A stretch of DNA of 64,000 bases from an uncultured Planctomycetaceae bacterium (GTDB lineage Bacteria > Planctomycetota > Planctomycetia > Planctomycetales > Planctomycetaceae), in assembly GCA_937916515.1 (NCBI GenBank), contig CALFSX010000277.1:27506-91505 (forward strand). Direction: 5' to 3'. The position numbers and the translations under genes were made by a program. The notes beneath the pieces are model-generated. The model worked only from the letters and a program-made list of their open reading frames with translations, searched no databases and was not told where the DNA came from. Within the stretch, counting starts at the first letter, position 1. Every line of letters starts with the position of its first letter. This document shows positions 20,301 through 26,240 of the stretch, in pieces.

Positions 20301-20721
20301 CGCCGCCTCGATGGTATCCTCGTTCAAACGTTCCGCCGACGATGTAACCATCGTTGGTGACTTCGTGTTGTTGCACCACTTGAGCGATCGTCAGCAGCAG
20401 TCGCCAGTTTTGTGGATGGGCGGCGATGCTGTCTTCCATTAACTGATCGAATTCAGCAACTCGGTTCAGCGAATTCAGGCCCTGCATGGCCGATCGAAAG
20501 TCATCGGACAGCGCCCCAGCGGTATTGGTTGGGTCAGTTGCCAGTTGTGTGTAGATTGCCAGAGCTTCGGCGTGGTTATTGTCAGAGAGAAGCTTTGCGG
20601 CCTTCTGACGCTGAGATGCGTGGTCCTGCATTACGACTGGCTTTGCAAAGAATGAATGAGCCACCAGGCTCGAAGTTGCCGCAACCGTCAACACAAAGAG
20701 TGAAACGATAATCCGTCGCAT
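14395..20721 (-). CDS. Giant alpha-2-macroglobulin family protein with thioester motif
   Basis: This is a 2108-residue exported protein with a signal peptide (RIIVSLFVLTVAATSSLVAHSFF). The first 400 residues include helical, repeat-like segments and Gly-rich patches. Then come macroglobulin (MG) beta-domains. NYISVRVYSMTDRPVYRPDHTVKF is the typical MG2 entry, split here by normal residues. A Trp-rich insert sits near residues 855-895 and a Gly/Met/Ala-rich segment near 1260-1330, followed by AYWVASVTSDASG and the DNLTTWKIKAW signature. C1560 lies in YPYGCTEQT, the C-x-E-Q thioester that in this family traps attacking proteases. SDGGWGWFSGYGEYSSAHTTAQ marks the following alpha/alpha thioester domain. 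Proposed role: protection of the periplasm or cell surface against proteases. It lies just upstream of the glycerophosphodiesterase gene, which it may be co-transcribed with. Confidence 0.93.
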   Translation of the reverse strand: MRRIIVSLFVLTVAATSSLVAHSFFAKPVVMQDHASQRQKAAKLLSDNNHAEALAIYTQLATDPTNTAGALSDDFRSAMQGLNSLNRVAEFDQLMEDSIAAHPQNWRLLLTIAQVVQQHEVTNDGYIVGGTFERGYHRGGGKYVSSRTRDRVKALQLLVSAMPLMENDQTAKPSEKGNFYQSLAEISGENRHGESWRLQDLTDLETLPDYDEAGGGRGYGRGMFSIPSSGMQFGRGGIGRGFIGNTSKGAPVDEDGNPIFIQLPTSWQAAKTDGERWRWAMEQSAIADPSRRSEVDLQWAQFLQAEFGVRDEFVGSVPFVVQGDEDEIADQEKPAWIVHELADTETVANLATGPKKLTLPDEFNHIAVINKVILRNDGSKRQALNQLVSVRMNRHQYPQAAATLAEVLKIVTEDYERESVQAQIDQIVKNWMEFDGTRIQLPGKAATLGIRYRNGSLISFTAQPIDIEALLADTKAYLQSGPPQLDYQKLQIENVGYQLVNENQAKYLQPIVAEWNLELKPPANHFDAETNVITPLQKPGAYFVTAKMQNGNEARIVLWIADTAISRKRIEDGTLYYVADSVSGKPVANANMEFFGWNQERVGQTPKYRIVTSRFADRTDANGMCIPNPQELDRQKSWLSIARTADGRLAYDGFDRIWVPAKLNANDYISVRVYSMTDRPVYRPDHTVKFRMWVRQPRYHEDNALYAGEPYVLQIRNPKGDVVFEQNVTTDKWAGLDGEWTIPNGATLGQYALMVGSNVTVKRTRRNGNATETYETEQFRTLGQGSFKVEEYRKPEYEVTIDAPTKPVQLGEKIQATVNAKYFFGAPVTEATVHFKVERTKKDSRWYPVARWDWLYSPGYWWFGQDYTWYPGWNNWGCVGPIPVWRGWQPDPPEVVVEGDAKIGEDGTFLIDIDTAEALKEHSDSDHNYSITAEVVDQSRRTIIGSGSVLVAREPFKVFVWPNRGHYRTGDTVDVGMQARTPDGKGVKSSGKATLFAVSYEGEKLVEKAVQEWDVATDDQGHADLKIVVPAAGQFRVSVKLTDAENHQQEGGYVLFVRGLNEDGRGYRFNDIELITEKREYAPGEKISLQVNTNKEDSTVLLFVRPLNGLCPKPQVLQISGKSKTVELNVLREDMPNFFVEALTIADGRLHSDMKEIVVPPEKKIANVEVLPSSDKYRPGAEAIVKLKLTDIDGKPFVGNTVVSVYDASLEYIAASSIPEIRSFFWNMRRSHSIQNQTTLDQFSSPLHKSNETQMQTLSDGSPNLMLGFGGGGGMGGGGFGEPRSMMMRGDAMPMAAEAMMDAAPAEPGMAGAPMARMMKSEAAPGGGGAAPDVQPTMRSNFADTAYWVASVTSDASGIVEVKFKVPDNLTTWKIKAWTLGDGTRVGSGSSDIICSKDLLIRPQTPRFFTETDLVTLSGVVHNYLKTAKTATVVLETEGGQLHILGDAKQVVQIPAGGEVRVDWNVGVVASGTAKVRMMALTDEESDATELSIPVQVHGILKTESFAGVIRPDGSSATVNINVPAARIEEQSRLEVRYSPTLAGAMVDALPYLIEYPYGCTEQTLNRFLPSVITQKTLLRMGVNLADVQNKRTNLNAQEIGDPATRAAQWKRYDRNPVFDEAEMQLIIKTGVNDLTAMQLSDGGWGWFSGYGEYSSAHTTAQVVHGLTVAISNDVPVLPDVLARGVEWLKQHQQEELAKLREGDWRREHPTELKDRKAEYRMSASNTDAFVAFVLAEKDANDPAMTDYLYRDRGDLSVYAKALTGLVLHFQKDVPRRDMVLRNIEQFLEQDDENQTAWLRMPQNSWWYWYGSENEAMARYLQLLLKANPKSETAPKLVKYLLNNRKHGTYWNSTRDTALVVEAMADYIAATGEDKPNMTVEVYVDGTLQKKVQISAENLFSFDNVMLLQGDAVKTGAHKIELRRSGTGPVYFNAYLTNFTKEDQIAAAGLEVKVQRRFYKLERDDKDVSVQGDRGQVVKQQTARYKRIALDNLANVTSGDLIEVELIVDSKNDYEYLLLEDRKASGFELDDQRSGYVYEGLRAYRELRDDRVSFFLSTLARGQHSISYRIRAEMPSQRVSALPTKIEGMYAPELVGNSDEFKLRVSDR

Positions 20722-21057
20722 AACTGCGTCTTTCTACCTGAGCGAAACTTCTATCGCACTTGCCGACCAGTGAATGATCAGCTTTTGATTACTCTCAACA
20801 GGTTATCGCACGGAAGTGAAATGAACCAGATGAGTACCGAAATCGCAACTTGTTATTCAGCGTTACAACACAGAAGACGCACGACGGTGGCGGACTCCAA
20901 CGTTGTCAGTAAATACAGGCTGCACACTGCGAAGTGCACCACTACTCTGCCTGGTTCAACGAAAACGCAGGAAGTCTTCAGAATCACAAACTTCGCGTCG
21001 TGTGGAATGCCAGAACAACGGCCGGTAGGGACCGCCCCTCCGCTGAATGCCAATTGG

Positions 21058-21198
21058 GAATTCAATGTACTGGACAAGACAGTGCATGATAACAACCACG
21101 AATGGCACGAATTCTACGAATAACAGCGCTCGGAAATTCGTGTCATTCGTTGCATTCGTGGTTTAAAACTGCAGCAAATCGATCCTGGTCGAGTCAGC
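21058..21198. repeat. CACGAAT dispersed repeat, copy 1
   Basis: Three nearly regular CACGAAT/TACGAAT units spaced 9-10 bases apart (21096-21121) face three ATTCGT units (21136-21160). Perfect 11-bp arms (AACCACGAATG at 21094-21104 with 21153-21163) make an imperfect hairpin. Flanks match copy 2 at 55877-56020 on both sides (GAATTC-ATGT-CTGG...GAGACA on the left, GGTCGAGTCAG on the right). Confidence 0.8.
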
Positions 21199-21230
21199 AA
21201 TTCAGGATGGCGACTAACAGCCAGCGCACG

Positions 21231-21262
21231 AAAAAAGGCGACTACCGATCGGCAGTCACCTT
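21231..21262 (-). terminator. Terminator downstream of rpmB
   Basis: On the minus strand a 14-bp stem built around CCGATCGG, with wobble pairs only as defects (21235-21262), is followed by six U. It lies about 90 bases beyond the bL28 stop and would end the transcript that carries rpmB. Confidence 0.85.
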
Positions 21263-21353
21263 CTGATTGTCTTATTTGATCAAGTAATCTGCTTAACTTA
21301 ACCCGGTTTACTCAACGGAATTCAGAGTATCCGGTGATAAGCGTGACAGCAGC

Positions 21354-21650
21354 TTAGCCTTCTGGAACTGCAAATGGATCAACCACTTGTGGCTTCACGA
21401 TGCCGCCAGAACGGATCAGGCTGACAGGCACGCGACGACGAACAACTGCGCCGTTTTCGACAACTCGAATTCGCTGCAGGTTTCGTTTGAACTTTCGCTT
21501 GCTGACGCCGGTTGTCTGACGACCGTTACCGCCCAGATACTTGGCTTTACCGCGTTGCGTGACACTGTTTCCGCCGACAGGCTTCAGGTCGCCGTAAAGT
21601 TCTTCAAGCTTGGCGCGTTTGATACGTTTGTTTTTTTTCAGTGTGCTCAT
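21354..21650 (-). CDS. rpmB: 50S ribosomal protein bL28
   Basis: This is a 98-residue basic protein. The ATG at 21650 is chosen over one ten codons upstream because [14 protein letters not shown] is the natural N-terminus. The block [18 protein letters not shown], then [14 protein letters not shown], matches the bL28 core of planctomycetes and of other bL28 proteins (KTKRRFxPNLQxVRV). The N-terminal extension lacks the zinc-binding cysteines found in some bL28 proteins. It binds 23S rRNA in the large subunit. It is followed by a strong terminator and preceded by the efflux operon on the same strand. Confidence 0.8.
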   Translation of the reverse strand: MSTLKKNKRIKRAKLEELYGDLKPVGGNSVTQRGKAKYLGGNGRQTTGVSKRKFKRNLQRIRVVENGAVVRRRVPVSLIRSGGIVKPQVVDPFAVPEG

Positions 21651-21828
21651 GTTTATTATTTCTTGTTTGGCCGGTGCCAATTCGGCCCGAGTCTGAACAT
21701 CGAAGGTGGGGCAGAATACTCACCCAGCGCCGGAACTTCAATTCTGATTTCCGCTTAGGTCGGCAGGAAACCGGGAACAACGCCGGTATTTCTCACAAAC
21801 ACGACGAAAAACGAGGTTCAGCAGGTCG

Positions 21829-23169
21829 CTATTCGTGGCGCAGAGCCTCAATTGGGTCCAGTCGGGCGGCAGATCGAGCCGGATACAGTCCGAAAATGAT
21901 GCCGATTCCCACTGAGATGAAAAATGCCAGCGGTAAACTGGACGGAACCGGTTGAGGGTTCATTTCGATGAACATTCGCCCAAATTCGTCGCTTGGTTCA
22001 CCGCCATCAAAGATAAATCGCTTCACAACTTCCACGATAAAGCCGAAAGCGTAAGGCGTGGAAAGTCCCAGCAAAATGCCGATTATGCCTCCAGTTCCGG
22101 ACAAAACGATCGTTTCGGTCAGGAATTGCACCGTAATATCGTGCCGTTTGGCTCCCAGAGCACGCCGAATACCGATTTCTCGCGTTCGCTCGGTCACGGT
22201 TGCCAACATGATGTTCATGATGCCGATTCCGCCCACAATCAGACTGATACAGGCTATCGACCCCAGCACGACGTTGAAAATGTTGCGGATCTGTTCAGCC
22301 TGCTTCAGAAGTTCCAGCGGAACAACAATCGCGTAGTCACCGTCGGATTTGTGATTTCGCTTCATGCTTTCACGGATCACGTTGGCCGTTTCGACCACCT
22401 GGTCCTGCGAATCAACTCGCAAAGTTACCTGGCTTAATTCCCAGTATTCCGAACTGAACGAACCAGCCGTTCTGTCGATGTTCAGGTCTCCCAGGCGAAC
22501 TCGCATGGTTTCCAGCGGTATGTAAATGTCCAGGTTATAGTCCTGCCCCGACATGCTGCCGCCAATGGCCGCACTTGCCTGGCGAGCCATTGTGACGCCC
22601 ACAATGGTGTAAAACCGATCGGCGATGCGAACAGACTGGCCGACTGGGTTTTCATACTGAAACAACAGGTCGGCAGTTCCCGAAGCCAGCACGGCAACGT
22701 TGTTCTTTTGTTCTCGATCGCCGTCGCTGATGAATCTTCCCTGAGCCAGACCCAGGTGATTGATATCAAGATAGTCAGCCGTGCAGCCCACAATGCGAGA
22801 TGTGATTTCTCGTTCACGATGGCGTGCCGCTTTATTCAGTTCGCGGATGGGAATGGCCTGAGTGACCGTAGGAATCGTTTGCGACAGCAGGTCGTAGTCT
22901 TTGTGCAGAATTCCATAACGCAGCACGTTTGTGTTGCCGGAACTGGCAGAACTTTCTTTCGGCGGCTTTACGCTACGCACGATGATGTTGTTGGCACCCA
23001 GTTTCAGTACCTGAGCCTGAGCCTGTTCGCTGGCACCTCGCCCAATGGCCAACATCGCGATGACGGAAAAAACACCGAAGACAATACCCAGCATCGTTAA
23101 GCCTGAACGCAGCTTGTGCAGCAGCAGGCTCTTCATTGCCAGTTGAATTGTTCTTAGTAAGCTGGGCAT
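21829..23169 (-). CDS. MacB-type ABC transporter permease
   Basis: This 446-residue membrane protein has the MacB/FtsX layout. An N-terminal TM helix ([22 protein letters not shown]) precedes a periplasmic MacB_PCD domain of about 230 residues. Three C-terminal TM helices follow, with [29 protein letters not shown] at the cytoplasmic coupling region. It ends in [17 protein letters not shown], the standard C-terminus. It would act with the ATPase 83 bases upstream, the HlyD-like adaptor and the TolC-like protein as a mechanotransmission efflux pump for a drug, peptide or lipid. The pair could instead serve lipoprotein or signal export, as the cargo is not determined by sequence. Confidence 0.92.
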   Translation of the reverse strand: MPSLLRTIQLAMKSLLLHKLRSGLTMLGIVFGVFSVIAMLAIGRGASEQAQAQVLKLGANNIIVRSVKPPKESSASSGNTNVLRYGILHKDYDLLSQTIPTVTQAIPIRELNKAARHREREITSRIVGCTADYLDINHLGLAQGRFISDGDREQKNNVAVLASGTADLLFQYENPVGQSVRIADRFYTIVGVTMARQASAAIGGSMSGQDYNLDIYIPLETMRVRLGDLNIDRTAGSFSSEYWELSQVTLRVDSQDQVVETANVIRESMKRNHKSDGDYAIVVPLELLKQAEQIRNIFNVVLGSIACISLIVGGIGIMNIMLATVTERTREIGIRRALGAKRHDITVQFLTETIVLSGTGGIIGILLGLSTPYAFGFIVEVVKRFIFDGGEPSDEFGRMFIEMNPQPVPSSLPLAFFISVGIGIIFGLYPARSAARLDPIEALRHE

Positions 23170-23173
23170 GTTT

Positions 23174-23245
23174 GATCGTGCTTCAGTAAGCGAACTTCAG
23201 TGTCAGGTTTTAGAGCGGTAGCTCGAATCGTCTAAGGCACTGCCT
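23174..23245 (+). repeat. 3'-end repeat, copy in the efflux operon
   Basis: This segment matches 42097-42180 in the order GCGAACTT, TCA, GTTTT-AGAGCGG-AG, TCGAA, GTCT-A-GGCAC and GCCTCGTT. It fills nearly all of the spacer between the ATPase stop (23253) and the permease start (23169). The second copy lies in the same position behind another minus-strand gene. Confidence 0.65.
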
Positions 23246-23252
23246 CGTTGAT

Positions 23253-23951
23253 TTATCCTGGAAAAACGCCTTCTCCCGCGACAACTCCGTCTTTCATATA
23301 GATCTGACGTTTGGCCAGTTTGGCCACTCCTGGTTCGTGTGTCACCATAATGATGGTACGCCCTTCAGCGTTGAGCTTCAGCAGCATTTCCATGATTTCG
23401 GCTTCGGTGGCGGAGTCCAGATTTCCGGTCGGTTCGTCCGCCAGAATGATTTGCGGATCCATCACCAACGCTCGAGCAATCGCGACACGTTGCTGCTGGC
23501 CGCCTGATAACTGGTAAGGGCGATGGTCCAGACGATCGCCCAGTCCCACCATGGCAGCCAGTTCTTCAATTCGCTGATGATCGACGGCGGAAATTACCGG
23601 GTAGCCTTTGCGATAGTGCAACGGAACTTCGATGTTTTCCAGAACGGTGTACTGAGGAATCAGGTTGTACGACTGAAAGATGAAGCCAATCATTTCGTTG
23701 CGAATGGCCGACAAGTCATCATCGGAAATCGAAGAAACAGGCTTGCCACCGATGATGTATTCACCGTGCGTCGGTCGGTCCAGTGCTCCCAGCAGATTGA
23801 GTAGCGTACTTTTTCCACTGCCCGACGACCCCATGATCGCGACAAAGTCACCATGGGGAAAATCGATGGACACTCCACGCAGAGCCTTCACCACAACCGA
23901 ACCAAGGTCATAGTGTTTCTGCAGGTCAACGACTTGAGCAGCAAATTCCAT
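23253..23951 (-). CDS. ABC transporter ATP-binding protein, MacB/LolD type
   Basis: This 232-residue ATPase starts at the ATG at 23951, where homology begins; the 58 upstream codons are not family-like. Walker [10 protein letters not shown] is at 41-49. The Q-loop [16 protein letters not shown], signature [15 protein letters not shown], Walker [13 protein letters not shown] and switch THEP are all intact. This is the LolD/MacB group that drives FtsX-like permeases. It couples ATP hydrolysis to the permease encoded directly downstream. Confidence 0.95.
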   Translation of the reverse strand: MEFAAQVVDLQKHYDLGSVVVKALRGVSIDFPHGDFVAIMGSSGSGKSTLLNLLGALDRPTHGEYIIGGKPVSSISDDDLSAIRNEMIGFIFQSYNLIPQYTVLENIEVPLHYRKGYPVISAVDHQRIEELAAMVGLGDRLDHRPYQLSGGQQQRVAIARALVMDPQIILADEPTGNLDSATEAEIMEMLLKLNAEGRTIIMVTHEPGVAKLAKRQIYMKDGVVAGEGVFPG

Positions 23952-24109
23952 GTCGAGCTGTGTTCCTGCGATGCACGGGTGAGGAAAATGAATAAAGATG
24001 TGGGTTGAAAAAGGTGCGGAGGGTTTTGAATCGATGGAGGGCGGTGACGATTCCTGGCAGCTGTTCAGGGGGTTAGTTTTTCCCGGTTGCCTGGTTTTGG
24101 ACAGCCGTT

Positions 24110-24126
24110 GGTGGGCAATGCCCACC
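24110..24126. repeat. GTGGGCAATGCCCAC palindrome
   Basis: A perfect 7-bp inverted repeat (24110-24116, 24120-24126, loop AAT) is followed by CTACG. It lies in the 210-base spacer between the adaptor and ATPase genes. Palindromes of this GTGGGC type occur widely as small intergenic repeats. It is the only copy I see in this window. Confidence 0.5.
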
Positions 24127-24161
24127 CTACGACCACCATCAGATTGAGCTTTGACGCAGCG

Positions 24162-26240
24162 CTAGCCGCCGCTGAATGCTTTTGTGAGTTCTTCCAATGT
24201 GATTTTGCCGTCACCGTCTGCGTCACGTTCTGCAAATTTTCCCTGCAGATCGCTTTCGTCGGCGGTGATCGCTCCGTCCTTGTTTTTGTCGAGTCGATCG
24301 AAGATGGTCTTTGGATCCGGACGTCCGCCGCCGGGGCCGCCTGCTCCAGCACCGGGGCCGCCGCCACCTGGACCACCAGCTCCGCCAGGACGCCCACCAG
24401 CTGGTGGGCCGCCACCCGGGCCACCCACTGCAGGTGCAGCTCGTTCGGGAGTCACCGTGCGTTCTCGGTTATCTTCTTTTTCGCCCATCAGTTTGGATTC
24501 CAGTTCCGTGATGTCGCGAGAGAAGTGAGTTCTGGGGTTCATGATGACGTATTCGCCTTCTGCGACACCATCAATGACTTCCAGATATTCGTCGTTGGAA
24601 TCGCCGACTTTAAGTTCTCGTAGTTGCACATTCCTGCCTGAAGCGACGTACGTGAAAAACTTGTCTGCGAACGACAGAGCAGACTGCACGGGGATCTGAA
24701 TGATCTTATCCTTGCGGTCATCGACGATAATTCGAATTTCTGCCGTCATACCTGGCTTCAGTTTTCGCACCAGATCTTTGTCGTCTGTGATGCGAATCGC
24801 GGCTTCGTATTCTTTCAGGTCGGTGTTGGGCCAGTTACCGGGAGTTGGCACCGAAGATACCGATTCCAGAATGCCGTGATACATCACTCCGTTAACAGCA
24901 TCGATGGAAATCTCAACAGGTTGCCCGATCATGATGCGGCTGATTCGAGATTCGTGAATTCGAGCGTCGATCTTCATTTGATCAAGGTCTGGCAGATTGA
25001 TGATCGCCTGACGTTCGCGAACCGTGGCACCTTCTTCAATGATCACCGGTTCGCTGCGACGACTGTTTTGAGAAGCGTAGACTGCTTCACCTGATTGCGT
25101 GGCAATCAAGCGACAGGCTTTGATTTGACGAATCAGTCGTGCCAGTTTTTCTTCTTCAACCTGTAACGTCAGTTTGCGAGCTTCATAGTCGGCTCTCAGG
25201 CCCGCCATCACGGCTTCGCCTTCCAGGACGGCTCGCTTTGTTTCGAGGACGGTATCTTTCGCTTTTTGTTCCAGTTCGCTGACTGTGCGTTCCCGAGTGA
25301 ATTTTTCCAACAGCTTCAGTTCGTTGTTTTTATTCTTCAACAGGATTTGTTGCTGAGTTACCTTGATACGAGCGGCTTCCAGATTATTCAGGTTTGTGTA
25401 ACCTCGACGAGCCTGGTCACGCACCTGTTCGTATGATTCCTGCGACATGGCCAATTCTTCTTCGAACTTGCGAATGTCACCGGTCAGCGTTTCCGTCGCC
25501 TGTTCGTATTCACCACCTTCGGCTGTGTACTTGTTCAGGTCAAGTTTGGCAAGTTTTTGAGCCAATTCGGCCTGAGCCAGAAGACTTTCGTTTTCGCTTT
25601 CCTGGATCTGCAGACTTTTGTCAGCCTTTTCCAGGTTTGCTCTGGCTGTCGTTACGTCAATCTGCATCTGCTTTTCTTTTTCAACCAGAGCAGATGAATC
25701 CAGTTCGCACAACATGTCGCCCGCGATGAATTCTCCCTTTGCAATGGCCTGACGATCTTCCACCAGAATTTCGGTGAATTCTCCCATTGGAAATTCATAC
25801 AGCTTTTCTTTGCCATCTTCTGATCGCAGCAGCACCGATTTTTCGGACTCAGATTCAACGTCGACAAATTCCACAACTCCGTCGAAGTCTGCGACGATCG
25901 GTCCGTTTACTCGACTGCCTTCAGGTACCAGCGAAATGATCGTGGTGGAGCCTTCAACCGTGTTTGTCAGTGTTGCGTTGCGATTACTGTCAACGGTTCC
26001 GTTTTCCGTGATTGTGATTCGGAAGGAGCCCTTTTCGACCTTGTGCAGAATGTATTTTTCGTCAGGCTTGCCTTCGCCTTCCGGAAAGTATTCCGCAACC
26101 AGCGACCGAGTCGCGGGCAGACGCCAGACAACTAAGGCTGCCACAAGCAATCCGGCGGCGATCATGAGGGCCTTGGCAGAACCGGACCGGGACTGAGCAC
26201 ACAATTTCTGTGATTCGCTGTTTATTGAATGTTTATTCAT
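24162..26240 (-). CDS. Efflux adaptor (HlyD/MacA-like) with C-terminal EF-hand pair
   Basis: This 692-residue periplasmic adaptor is anchored by one TM helix at residues 24-40. A barrel/lipoyl-like region precedes a long coiled-coil hairpin (about residues 190-370, rich in E/K/Q/L). Lipoyl and beta-barrel halves follow (VYASQNSRRSEPVIIEEGATVRERQ), then a membrane-proximal domain. After a Gly/Pro-rich linker of about 45 residues come two EF-hand loops at 651-662 (DKNKDGAITADE) and 673-684 (DADGDGKITLEE), both with the canonical Ca ligands. EF-hands are not part of the usual adaptor. The gene overlaps the TolC-like gene by 8 bases (ATGAATAA), so the two are translationally coupled. Confidence 0.9.
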   Translation of the reverse strand: MNKHSINSESQKLCAQSRSGSAKALMIAAGLLVAALVVWRLPATRSLVAEYFPEGEGKPDEKYILHKVEKGSFRITITENGTVDSNRNATLTNTVEGSTTIISLVPEGSRVNGPIVADFDGVVEFVDVESESEKSVLLRSEDGKEKLYEFPMGEFTEILVEDRQAIAKGEFIAGDMLCELDSSALVEKEKQMQIDVTTARANLEKADKSLQIQESENESLLAQAELAQKLAKLDLNKYTAEGGEYEQATETLTGDIRKFEEELAMSQESYEQVRDQARRGYTNLNNLEAARIKVTQQQILLKNKNNELKLLEKFTRERTVSELEQKAKDTVLETKRAVLEGEAVMAGLRADYEARKLTLQVEEEKLARLIRQIKACRLIATQSGEAVYASQNSRRSEPVIIEEGATVRERQAIINLPDLDQMKIDARIHESRISRIMIGQPVEISIDAVNGVMYHGILESVSSVPTPGNWPNTDLKEYEAAIRITDDKDLVRKLKPGMTAEIRIIVDDRKDKIIQIPVQSALSFADKFFTYVASGRNVQLRELKVGDSNDEYLEVIDGVAEGEYVIMNPRTHFSRDITELESKLMGEKEDNRERTVTPERAAPAVGGPGGGPPAGGRPGGAGGPGGGGPGAGAGGPGGGRPDPKTIFDRLDKNKDGAITADESDLQGKFAERDADGDGKITLEELTKAFSGG

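Larger units (their letters stand above)
20722..21353. other. Intergenic gap with a dispersed repeat and the bL28 terminator
   Basis: No gene is supported in these 632 bases; the plus-strand ORF at 20770-21123 runs through a repeat and has no recognisable content. The gap holds the CACGAAT repeat at 21058-21198 and the rpmB terminator at 21231-21262. The macroglobulin promoter must lie near its left end. Confidence 0.5.

Noticed and set aside
20770..21123. 117-residue plus-strand ORF
   Set aside because: It runs through the CACGAAT repeat and ends in repeat-derived residues; no motif or clear Shine-Dalgarno.
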